Positions 35,501 through 45,603 of a stretch of DNA of 64,000 nt are shown one piece after another. The stretch is from Neostapfia colusana. Its lineage: Eukaryota > Streptophyta > Magnoliopsida > Poales > Poaceae. How positions within the stretch are numbered: the first letter of the stretch is position 1; the number at the start of each line of letters is the position of its first letter. The stretch covers positions 11,185,501-11,249,500 of the forward strand of contig JASWHV010000011.1 of the NCBI GenBank assembly GCA_030760725.1. Reading direction: 5' to 3'. The notes beneath the pieces were generated by a model that was not told where the DNA came from, ran no database searches, and saw only the letters and a list, made by a program, of their open reading frames with translations. A program made the translations under genes and the position numbers.

Positions 35501-36305
35501 TTTGGGCTGTTTGGTGAAAGGTTGTCCCGTACGACATCGAGTGAGCGTGCTGTGCAGCTCCACGGGTGGGCGTACATGACATGCTCTTCGGGTATCCCTG
35601 CAGGTGTATATCGAGTCGATTCGCTGTCCCTTGTGGTTATGAGTACCGCTTGTTCACTGCGTCGTGATGTAGATAAATTATGGAATATTGTGATTCAATT
35701 CTGCTGATATGTATAAATTGTATTGCTACATGTGTGCCACCAAATATTTCTTACTAAATTTCAGATTCATGAACTGTTAATTTGTGGCTAAAATATGAAC
35801 TAAGGATTAACTTGTAGGCGTGTCCTTTGCTGCAATTTACTACCCTATATTGGTTACAACCTGCATGTAGAGTTTCATGTATAGGGAGTCGGTTAAGACT
35901 TGCTGAGCCATCGTGCTCACGGTTGCTGCTATGAGTGTTTTGCAGGTGAGGACTGTCCCACGGACTCGGGGTACGAGTCCACCGGCGAGGGCTACCCTCA
36001 GTCGGGGACCACGGCTGAGTGGGAGCCGTATACGCCGTGCTGAGCTGAGAAGTGGAGCTAGTGTGGGCTGTCTATAGGGCTGGACAACCGACTTTTGCTA
36101 GTTAGGTGGGCGTGAGTTGTGAAAATTTAGCTTCCGCTGTTGTAGACTCTGTAGATAAATGTAAATTGAAGGTTTGTACTACTTTGTATTATTCAGTTTG
36201 TTTTCTATGTAATACAATGTGTGCCTTATGGTGGGTGCTGTCGGGTGTCGCATCGTGCGGCACGACCCTCTGAGATACTGGGCGTACGGATTTCGGTCTG
36301 TCACA
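32551..36305 (+). repeat. TE-4 3' LTR (LTR C), 3755 bp
   Basis: Starts TGTGAAATCCC and ends GGTCTGTCACA. Collinear with LTR B except for the 766 bp missing there (34427-35192 here). It contains the intact split ORF (34841-36043). Confidence 0.93.
34841..36043 (+). CDS. Putative spliced LTR ORF, exons 2-3, in LTR C
   Basis: Exon 2 is 34841-34921: acceptor CATATAG, 26 codons (A-E-G-E-D-T-P-E-V-L-D-F-L-L-P-D-E), phase-1 exit at GC donor AAG then GCAAGC. Exon 3 is 35946-36043: acceptor TTTTGCAG, joins in frame, 32 codons to TGA (Y-E-S-T-G-E-G-Y-P, ends Y-T-P-C). No stop in either exon, although the gag-pol of the same element is ruined. Exon 2 against LTR A: ten codon differences, seven synonymous, two Glu/Asp swaps. 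Exon 3 is less constrained (four synonymous, seven not). The usual AATAAA is not evident in this copy. Product unknown. Confidence 0.58.
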
Positions 36306-36934
36306 GAAAAGCTAGGGACACGGTGTTCACCGTTGGTGCCGCACCACCGATCGCCGCCGTCGATGCCGAACGGGTTCCCGTTGTTGTCATGCCGCACAAC
36401 CTTGCCCGGACGCTAGGGCTTGGTCTGAGGAGCGTGTAGAGCGAAAGATCATCGAAAATGGTATACCGTAGCCGGAGATCGAGCCGCTCCATATCTCTGT
36501 TCGGTGCACGGTCGCCTCCGGCGTGAGATTGAAGACGACTCTGACCGGGGGCCCCACTGGCAGTGTCTGTGCATGGGTTTTTCTTTTTCCATAAATTTTC
36601 CAAACTTTAGAAGCCCATAACTTTGGCTAGGATTCTCCAAATCGAGTGAACCGAATTTTGTTGGATTCATCTCTCTGAGTTTTTCCAGCAAAAGAAGTTT
36701 CACTCCATGAAACCCATTATTTCAGCAGAATTATTTATCCAAAATTTAAACTGTTGGGAACTTTAACTGGAGATTTCCTTTATGGAGAATTCTGAAAATT
36801 TTCTAGGATGTTCATTGTAATATCCCTGAGTCACATGAATGATTTAAGATCCATCCAAGTTAATTAAGTCCCCCTAATGGTGTAATTAAGTGAACTGATC
36901 CAGAGAGAAAGAAAAATGTCCATCTAGAAAGTAG

Positions 36935-38191
36935 ACTTTATCCTGGAGGTTCTGGACTTTATCCCTCTAGAAGAACCTTTAGTCACCGACAAGCAGCAAG
37001 GCAAGCTCCGGTTTGCATTAACCTGTTTATAAAGTTTTATGTATTTATCACTTACATTATGAATTCCATACTATGTGCATTAGAGTCTTGATTTGAAACC
37101 CAATTGCATAGCCAAAAGAATCAGGGGATTGAGTCTAAGATGTGAACCTCGATTAGCCACTGCAATGCTAAATTGGTATAGGATTCGGTACAAGTTGAGT
37201 AGTTGTAACTACTCGTGAGAATAGACTTAGAGGCACACCACTCGGCTAGAGAAATAGACAATGAATCACATGGCAAGAAAATGAGACCGAGCAGAGAGTA
37301 AGGGCAGCAGGACGTTGGGGCCTGAGTGCCGTAGCTCTGCTTGGGTCGATTGAGGACCGAGCCATGTGCAGGACTGTTGAACAAGCTAGAACTGTATTGA
37401 AGACCTACCGGCTATATGGGAACCGGGAAACCGGTGTAATTCAGGTAGCGATATGTTGAGGCATTTCTTGTTGTCTAGAGGGTAGGTTGAGAGAAGCGAG
37501 GTGTAAATCGGCTAGCAGGCACCGAGGTTTCTTCGCATAGAGACCTCCTGCTCGGGACGATAGGACCGGTTCAACACTTGGCTAACGAATGAAAGGTGGT
37601 TGCGTACGAAGTCCGTGATAGTTGATGTATGCAACATCGAGTACGGGCGTATGTGACGGGTTATTCGGGTAACCCTGCAGGTGTAAATCGATTATAATCG
37701 CCGTCCCTCACAGTCAGTGAGTACCACTTGTTCACTGTACTGTGACGTAGAAAGAACATGCTAGTTGTCATGATTGAAAGTTGCTGTTTGATAGTCTCAC
37801 ATTGATTGTTAATGAAATGCTTTAGATTTGAGCAAATCAAAGTTCTTTACAACCATAGGCAAGGCACATAAGAGGAATGCGTTTCTTGTTTGATTGCGGA
37901 CTTCCTATGTGGCTTAGCACAAGGTTTTCCACTAAATTGAGGCCAAAACTTGGAAGTAAGGGTCAACTACTTAGGCGAGTCCTTATGCAAAGTACTTCCT
38001 ATTATACACTTATATTCCAGCATGTAGAGTTGCATGTCTAGATGATACGGGTCAGTCTTGCTGAGCCATCATGCGTACTGCTTGTTATTGAAGTATTTGC
38101 AGGGGTTCATGAGGAGGAGGCTCCCGAGGTGGAGACGGAGCCCCTAGAGGGAACCACCGTCAAGTTGGAGCTGTGCACGTCACCGTGTTAG
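36935..38191 (+). CDS. Putative spliced LTR ORF, exons 2-3, in solo LTR K
   Basis: Exon 2 is 36935-37000: acceptor AAAGTAG, 21 codons (F-I-L-E-V-L-D-F-I-P-L-E-E-P), phase-1 exit at CAAG then GCAAGC. Exon 3 is 38103-38191: acceptor TATTTGCAG, joins in frame, 29 codons (H-E-E-E-A-P-E-V-E-T-E-P), ends T-S-P-C then TAG. This is the same length as exon 3 of LTR D. AATAAA follows at 38318. A candidate ATG (ATGCTTTATGG, 23060) lies 30 bp before the TE-4 insertion, so TE-4 probably split exon 1 or intron 1 and silenced this copy. Confidence 0.52.
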
Positions 38192-38317
38192 TGTGGTGTG
38201 TGTAGCTAGTGGGATCACGTTCACGGGCTGAAAGTGAGACGTTTTGCTTAGTATACGCCTGCAAGTGTAGACTATAACATTATTTTGTTGTAATTATGTT
38301 TGTGAAAAAGTTTATGT

Positions 38318-38323
38318 AATAAA
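38318..38323 (+). terminator. Poly(A) signal AATAAA in LTR K
   Basis: AATAAA within TGTAATAAAAC, 127 bases after the exon-3 stop and about 100 bases before the LTR end. Confidence 0.6.
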
Positions 38324-38478
38324 ACTTAGCTTTCGTTTATTGTCTTTTCTGTGTGTTCCCAGTGCTGTCTATCGCGGCACCCCTCAGCGAGATCCTGGAA
38401 TGTCGGGACCATCGAGTCATAACAGGTTGGTGGAGGATTGAACTTGAAGTTTGATGTTCCACCTGTGTACACTCCTTA

Positions 38479-38565
38479 GTTCGGACAGTCTGAACTATCG
38501 CGCCTCAAAGCTTGGACAGTCTGAACTATCGCGCCACAAAGTTCGGACAGTGCGAACTGACTTTG
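38479..38565. repeat. 31-bp tandem repeat with dyad GTTCGGACAGTCTGAAC
   Basis: Units start at 38479, 38510 and 38541 (the last partial). Each holds GTTCGGACAGTCTGAAC or a close variant, an almost perfect inverted repeat, followed in the first two by TATCGCGCC and CAAA. It lies at the 3' end of the TE-6 coding frame, near the presumed LTR boundary. Confidence 0.85.
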
Positions 38566-41500
38566 TGCTTTTTGTGCCATCCAATGGTGTCGCCTCTTGT
38601 GTAAACCTAAGTAATAGTAGATTACAAGACTTAGGTAGTATTTTATTCTCACCGATACTAAAATGTAATGTAGAGAGGAAAACATTCACCTGTTTTTCAA
38701 ATTTCTTAGCACGAGTGCGTGTAACCGGTTTGTCATAGGATCGTTTATGTGTGTCTGTTGCTGGGATGTCCACATCATCCTCCCCCTCTTGAAAAGGAGT
38801 TGTCCTCGACTCTTCTTCTCCAAAGTAAGGAGACAGGTCGGCGATATTGAATGTTATGCTTACTCTATATGTACTTGGGAAATTAATCTCATAAGCATTG
38901 TCATTGATCTTTTGAAGTACATTGAATAGTCCATCAGCTCGAGGCCGCAATTTGGACTTGTGATGCACGTGAAATCGTTCGTTGCATAAATGCACCCAAA
39001 CCAAATCTCCTATTGCAAATTCCACTTTCTTGTGACCATTGTTGGCACATCTCTTGTAGATCTTTTTCATTTTCTCTATGTTTATCCATACTTGATGATG
39101 AAGTTTCTTGACAAATTCAGCACGCTTGCTTGCATCAAAGTTATCACATTCCTGCAAAGGCGAAGGTAGAAGATTGATGGGAGCAGTGGGTTTTAATCCA
39201 TACACTATCTCAAATGGATAAAAATTTGTTGTTGAGTGTACTGCCCTGTTGTAAGCAAATTCTACATGTGGCAAACTTTCTTCCCATAGTTTCGAGTTCT
39301 TTTTTAGCTCTTCAAATGCTTTTGTTTGTGTTCTCCCCGATGGAAAGGTACATTATTCTTTATCGACTCGCTGATTGGGGCTGCAATGGTACCAAAATTT
39401 TGCACAAAACATCGATATAAGCCTGCTTTTTTTGGTGCAAAAGGTGCACTTGGCAAGGTTAGCATACAAGTATTCCTTTCTCAACACAGCAAGCACACAT
39501 TTTATATGTTCAACATGTTCATCAAGAGACTTGCTGTCAATCAATATATCATCAAAGTAAACCACAACAAACTTTCCAATAAAGGCTCTAAGAACATGAT
39601 TCATCAATCTTATAAAAATACTAGGAGCATTTGTCAATCCAAAATGCATTACCAACCATTCATATAAACCAAACATTATTTTGAAAGCTGTTTTCCATTC
39701 ATCACCTTCTTTCATTCGGATTTGGTGATAACCACTTCTTAAATCAATTTTTGTAAATATGGCAGCACCACTAAGATCATCAAGCATATCATCAAGCCTA
39801 GGAATGGTATGCCTATACATTATTGTGATGGTATTTATGTCTCGACAATCAACACACATTCTCCATGAACCATCCTTCTTTGGAACTAAAAGAACAGAAA
39901 CCACACAAGGTGAGAGACTTTCCCTTATATACCCTTTGTCTATGAGTTCGCGCTGAATTTCTTTTGTTTCCTCTGAGTTGGTGCGTTATGGTGCACGATT
40001 AGGAAGTGAAGCACCAGGAACAAGATCGATTTGATGCTCAATTCCCCTCTTTGGTGGCATCCCTGGTTGTACTTCTTTGAAAAACACATCTTCATATTCC
40101 TGTAATACATCAAAAACAACACTTGGCAATATAGGGGATAAGTTATTAGTTGTAAGAAAATTATCCTTGTACAGGAGTACAAAGAACATGGCATCAGGTT
40201 CACTCAATTCTTTTAAATCCTGTTTTGTAGCTATCATCACTAAACTCTCTTTTCTCTTTGGCTCGGTTCTTTGCGGCTGTGGAATTTTATTTGGATGTGG
40301 AGACACTATCTAACTATTTTTGTGGGTCACTCGCAAGTGGTTTTCACTCTCTCACTGTTTTCTTTTCAGATCATCCTTCACAATTTCCTTTGGTGTTAGC
40401 GGATGCAAAGTGAGACGCTCTCCATTGTACATGAAGATAAGCTTGTTAGCACGACCTCAAATCTGAACATCACGATCATATAGCCATGGTCTTCCTAACA
40501 ATAGCTGACATGCGTGCATAGGAACGACATAACATTTCACTTGGTCTTTATATTTTCCAATAGAGAAAGGAACAGTCACAGTGCTGGTAACCCGTAGTGC
40601 CCCACAATCATTAAGCCATTGCATCTTTTATGGGTTAGGATGACACTGCTGTTTAAACCTCATTTTCTTCACCAATTCTTGACTTGCAATATTATTGCAG
40701 CTGCCATTATCAACAATAATTCTGCATACTTTGTCTTTGATCATACCTCTGGTGTGGAAAAGATTGTGTCGCTGTTCATTATCTTCTTTTACAGCAGTAA
40801 CACCAAGCACTCGATGAGAAATGCCGCAATTATTATCACCTTCATCAGGTTGGATCTTATTTTCATCATTTTCAATTTCTTCATCATAGCATGGTGCATC
40901 TTCTGGTTCACTTTCAGATTTCAATTCTCCTTGATCATTTATCGTTATGGTCCTTCCACGAGGACATTCAGAAGCAACATGTCCACGTCCTTCACACTTG
41001 TGACATACAATGCTTCGGCTATTTAAAAAGGATGCAGCCGCTGATGCAACTGAAGGGACTGCTGTACCTGTAGTGCGATGTCGTTGCTCTTGTTGAAATG
41101 TAGGTGGATAAGTAGCTGAAACTAATTTCTTGGCATCACCAATTGATGGAGAAGACTTAGCTGCACCGGCTTGAAATTTTCCTTCAACAAAAGTTGTACC
41201 CGGTTGCTGCCGGTTCCATGGAAGTGAAGTAGATCGACCACCATAGAATCGACTGCATCTAGCTTGCTGAATTTTCCACTCAGTGCGCATAGCTTGATCC
41301 ACAAGGCTCTGCAGATTATGATATGGAAACATCTCAACAAAATCATAAATTTCAGCATTAAGACCATGCAAAAATCTTGCCGTTTTGGACTCTTTATCTT
41401 CTCTAATTTCTGATCGAATCAACAGCAGCTCCATTTTCTTGTAATACTCATCAACCGATTTGGAACCTTGTCTCAATTGCTGCAATCTATTTTGAAGGTC

Positions 41501-42264
41501 ACGTTGATAACTTGATGGTGCAAAGCCTCTTCTCATCACCCGCTTCATCTCATTCTATGTGTTTATATGATCATGTCCCAACACAAGTTAATTTTATTGT
41601 ATCTGATTCCACCAAGTGAGCGCATAATCAGAAAATTGGACAGAAGCAAGATTTACACACCTCCGATGAGATAGATCATGCACTCTAAAAATTTGATCAC
41701 ATTGCTCCTCCCACTCGAGATATGGATCTGCATCTTCCTTTCCTGAAAATTTTGGAACACTTATCTTGACACGAGCAATATTTTCTGGATCATCCATATT
41801 GTGATGACGACAGCTTTCTCCATCATGACCAGCACCTCGACGTTGATCATGGTAATGTTCAAGTGAACATGATCTGCAAAATGGTTGTCATCTGCATCAT
41901 AACCATCATAATAATTATCATGTAACTCCAGCTCATCATCATAGTGCACATGTTTGCCATGGCAACGTATTTGAGCGCTTCCTCGTCACTGATCATTGTG
42001 ACCAAAATTCCTACCACCATCATGGCCACCGTAGTCATTTATGAAACGGTTGCGAAAACCATTCTCAAAACCAGATTTTGTATCATTAAGTTCTTCATTA
42101 TGATGTCGTGGAGCCCTTCTACCCGCTGGAGGGAGACGTTCATTGAACATCCTCTCCATGGCCTCCAATAGCGAGTCTCCAAGTTGGCATAGTTCAGCTC
42201 GTGCAACTGGTGATTCTTCCCTTCCAGTGTTACCACCACGAACACTTGAATCAGATCCTTCCAT
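38495..42264 (-). pseudogene. gag-pol: TE-6 gag-pol with large internal deletion
   Basis: Gag is from 42264 (M-E-G-S-D-S-S-V-R) through the capsid (40628-41548 frame), with a CCHC knuckle C-H-K-C-E-G-R-G-H-V-A-S-E-C (about 40960-41010). The protease reads I-I-V-D-N-G-S-C-N-N-I. RT (39353-39904) carries an intact Y-F-D-D-I-L. Near 39300 the frame passes from the start of RNase H (K-A-F-E-E-L-K-K) straight into late integrase (P-H-V-E-F-A-Y-N-R), so most of RNase H, the integrase zinc finger and part of the DDE core are missing. The integrase tail (D-L-S-P-Y-F-G-E-E) runs to about 38495. Several frame changes. Confidence 0.88.
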
Positions 42265-42758
42265 GTTAGAACAGTGGAGGGAAAATGGTATAGGAAATTT
42301 TTTGTGGAATCACACAATCTCACCTCTTGTGCAAAATATGGTAGTATTCCTGCTGTGATTAAGCGGTTGAAAGGATTACAAATCGAAAGATCCTGTTATG
42401 GTATTTTGTGGAGCTAGGATGGCTGAACAAGGAAGGCTTGTAGCACCAGAAATCGAGTGTCGTAAACCAATTCAAAAGATGAGTGAACTTTTTTGCCCAA
42501 CATGAAAATTTTCCAACAATGGTTGCAATCCTTGTTATTTCTTTTTGCAGCACTTCTCTCTATATTTTTCTTTTTTTTGAACAAACACTAGGATGTAGAG
42601 TGACTGAAGAAAATGTATATGGACAGAGATGTTGAACAACAAATGGTGTAAACGACACAAGGCCAGCAGTACTACACAAAGGTTTGGTTACTTTTTGTGG
42701 TGGTTTAATGGACTATAGGTATGGCACGAAGACACAAGATGAATAATAGTAAAACAGT

Positions 42759-42857
42759 GATAAACTAATAGATGATATGAGGATGGTACCTACTGTGGAA
42801 ACCTGAATCTGATATCAAATGATAGGGATAAACTAATAAATGATATGAGGATGGTAC
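42759..42857. repeat. 31-bp direct repeat flanking the TE-6 primer-binding-like site
   Basis: GATAAACTAATAGATGATAT.. at 42759-42789 returns at 42827-42857 with one mismatch; both copies end GGATGGTAC. The site TCTGATATCAAA (42808-42819; complement TTTGATATCAGA, a poor match to TGGTATCAGAGC) lies between them. Confidence 0.8.
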
Positions 42858-45603
42858 GAACTATAGCCTACGCTAGGCAAAAGGAAGTCATCATGTCCGC
42901 GGATGCTTCACACTAGCACCACATCAAAAACCAAGTGGCGTGCAGGGTTCCAAGAGAGACTCACACCCCTCATTGGGTGCTGACTCACTCAGATCTCCCT
43001 TCCTCCCTAACGTTGCCTTATGCAATGTTACCTGCAAAACAATGGATCAACAAACTGTGAGCTTATGCTCAGCAAGACTTAACTGAAAACCTACACATGG
43101 AACTCTAGATGCTGAAAATAGAGGGCTGAACAGAGAAGTTTGAATAAACAATGAACTTGAGCTAATGGAGAGTCCTTACTTCAAGTTTTAAGAAACTTTT
43201 ATAACCCTCGCGCAATTTACATCGAGACTCCACAAACAAACAAGAAACGCTTCATCTTGATGCCACTTGCCCGAGGAGAAAGTAAATTTAGTGAGCTACC
43301 CTAGACCCATACATACCTTGCGCCATCAACGCCAAGACTCCACAGTCAAACAAGAACCTTTATCTCAATGCTACTAGCCCAAGGTAGAAAACAAATTTAG
43401 TGAAGGTATTTCTCATCCCTCGTCTCCAATATGAGGATTAATCGTGAAGCATGTTTCTTTCCCCCAGTTTAATACTACGCCACGACTCAGTGTACAAGTA
43501 TGCCCACTACCGAGAGCGACGGTGGTTCGAATCAAAAACACCCAGCTGACATGACACATACGCCTGTCCGAGACCGGTGATCAACCAATCCCCTCAACGT
43601 CGTATGTGGAAACCATTCACACGACACCCAAATATCGAACCGGTCCAACCGACTTGGAGTAAGTCTCACTACGGCAAATCCTCGTAGAGCCGACTTCTCT
43701 CTCCTTTCAGCATATGCATAAGATGGTGGGGATTGCCTCGACACCCAGGTTAACATGTTACATCGGTTTCATGGGTCCCATATAGTCAGTATGCATCCAG
43801 TACACAACTCAAACTTGTCCTGCGGGGCCACAAACGAGAACGGGCCTTAATCAACTCAGACAGAGACTAGGTTCACAGGACCACGTCCTTGAGCCTTCCA
43901 TCCATACTGCCCGGTCTCCATTCCCCAATTAAGTGGATCAATTCCCAACTCTTCCGATTGACCCCCCTTAATCCCGGTTCACGAGTAGAAAACGGCCTAG
44001 TCGAGTTATGCCTCTTTTAGTCCATTTTTCTTAACTTGATAACATCAGTTATAATTAAGTGAAAACCTACTCTAAATCAAACTACAGGGATTTATTGGGT
44101 CATGCATGTGGAGTGTCATACAAACCTAGCCATAATGCAAAACTAATATTCTAAACAATATAAAGTGTATACAAATAAAAACTTGCAAATTTGGATGCAA
44201 ATCGGGGCTTGCCTTATGTTGATCCCAACTAAAGTTTCTGTCAACAGGAGCAAGTCAGCGGCCTCTGAAGTCTTCGCAAGAATTATTTCTATCGAAATGA
44301 TCAATATAAGAGATGTGTCACATTATGAAATAAGGTGCTATATACAAACTACAGAAGCAAAATAGATGAAGACAGAGGATTTTGGGATTGAAATTTTTAC
44401 AGAAGCTTTCTAATATCATGATAGGAGTATGGTAAAATTTTCAGAAGCTTTTAAGGAAGAAGATGGCCACAAGAATTCTTGGAACCTTTAACCTTCAATG
44501 ATTTATCGGAATTTAATTACACTTGGTCATATTGAAGAATTTGATATCCTAATATGTCTTGACCTAAGGTTTCAAGAAAAAATTGTTCCAAATTTTTCTA
44601 AGTCTTCTGCTGGACAGAATGGAGTATTACAGTTCTATTCTATTTTCTAGAATTTAATTATGTGATTTTCAGCCCATTTAAATAAACCTGACAAAACCTA
44701 CTCATTAAGCCACCTTAATCATCTCCAAAAATTGTAAGATTTTAACTAGAGCTCAGGAACTAGGAGAAAGATTTTCTGCCCAAAATTGGGAATGTTTCAT
44801 GAAGAATTGTTCCTGGAATTATTCCCAAAAGATTTAATAAAAACAATTGTACAGAAATTCCTGCGCATTTTCTTAGCAAGCAATTTGTTTCTCTGCAAAG
44901 TACTCCTTCTAAGGATCCTAGCAAAATTTGTCTAACTATTTTTGGAATTTCCTACACCGAGTTATGGTTTTTCAAAGTTTAAACAACTTTATTTTTTTTG
45001 TTTTGCACAAAGAACTCCACACACTGACAGGTGGGACCCCCAGGTCAGTCCCTTCTTCAACCTCAGGATAGAGCTGCGTGCACATCGAAACCCGATCGTG
45101 GCGCGGCTCATTCTCCCTCGATTCTCCACCATTTTCGCTACGGTTTTGCTCTACACGTTCCTCACGCTGTGGTCTAGCAGCCAGGCAACATTTCACCGTT
45201 TGAAAACGGCCGTAAACTACTCGGCACCGGCGGCGGCAGTCAGTAGCGCAGCGCCGATGAGGAGCGGCGCGTCCCGAGCTTCTACCGGCGAGCTAAGTAT
45301 CCCTAAAGCATCCCTAGTGGTCGTGGAACATGGAACGGAACTCAATTCTCGCAGCAAACGGCGGCAAACATAGGCTCGACGGTGGACCGACGTGTTTTCA
45401 CCGGCGGCGGCAATTTCTCGTCGCCCTGGGCGGAGGAGGGACGGTTTGCTCTGGCGTTTGGCATGGAGGGTTGGTAGGGCTGCTAGTAGCTAGTGTTTGA
45501 ATTGCATGGGCGATGATCAAGCTAGTTGGAAGAATTTCCTGATCCACGCTTGATCGGTTCTTCACATGCACCGGTGCAAAAGTACAAATTACGGCTAGCC
45601 GGC
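42858..45603 (-). repeat. T1-type LTR fragment (LTR F)
   Basis: Minus-oriented. It retains the exon-2 equivalent with GC donor (complement GGCAAGCCCCGATTTGCAT, 44195-44213) and an exon-3 remnant near 42900-43030 with a frameshift. Its 3' terminus is lost at the TE-6 junction. On the right it is interrupted inside its GC-rich part by LTR G at 45604. About 42858-45000 is otherwise AT-rich LTR sequence. Confidence 0.7.

Larger units (their letters stand above)
23092..36305 (+). mobile_element. TE-4: full-length T1 Ty3/Gypsy element (13.2 kb)
   Basis: The only element with both LTRs in the window: 5' LTR 23092-26062, primer-binding site 26066-26077, gag-pol 28045-32484, polypurine tract 32538-32550, 3' LTR 32551-36305. 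Flanks are GAAAG (23087-23091) and GAAAA (36306-36310), a 5-bp duplication with one change. It is inserted in solo LTR K. All coding frames are broken. The 5' LTR lost 766 bp that the 3' LTR keeps. Confidence 0.93.
21693..38424 (+). repeat. Solo T1 LTR (LTR K), split by TE-4
   Basis: Starts TGTAAGGGCCCGAG at 21693 and ends GAGTCATAACA at 38424, with a perfect 5-bp duplication GGTTG outside both ends (21688-21692 and 38425-38429). No internal retroelement sequence belongs to it: 23092-36305 is the separately bounded TE-4. Without TE-4 the LTR is about 3.5 kb, so it is a solo LTR made by LTR-LTR recombination before TE-4 arrived. It holds the split ORF (36935-38191) and AATAAA (38318-38323). 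Confidence 0.9.
20933..38471 (-). repeat. LTR-like segment of another family, split by solo LTR K
   Basis: Two parts, 20933-21692 and 38430-38471, join through the GGTTG target duplication of LTR K to give about 0.8 kb. The complement could start TGTACACAGG (38471) after the AAGGAG of TE-6 and end AACAACA (20933). It has a TATA box (21428-21435) and a 114-bp tandem duplication (21019-21246). It lies where the 3' LTR of TE-6 should be, but its 3' end does not match the sequence next to the TE-6 primer-binding-like site (42820), so the link to TE-6 is unproven. Confidence 0.5.
38453..42819 (-). mobile_element. TE-6: decayed chromovirus (CRM/Reina-type polyprotein)
   Basis: Internal region of a minus-strand Ty3/Gypsy element distinct from T1 and T2: the gag type, the protease D-N-G-S-C and the integrase tail (F-E-I-V-Y-G-L-K-P) differ. 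A degenerate primer-binding-like site is at 42808-42819. The 5' LTR is reduced to at most about 40 bp before LTR F. Between gag and this site (42265-42807) is AT-rich leader without coding signal. Confidence 0.75.

Noticed and set aside
20933..38471. Firm assignment of this LTR-like unit as the TE-6 3' LTR
   Set aside because: Position fits, but its 3' end does not match the sequence beside the TE-6 primer-binding-like site, so I kept it separate.
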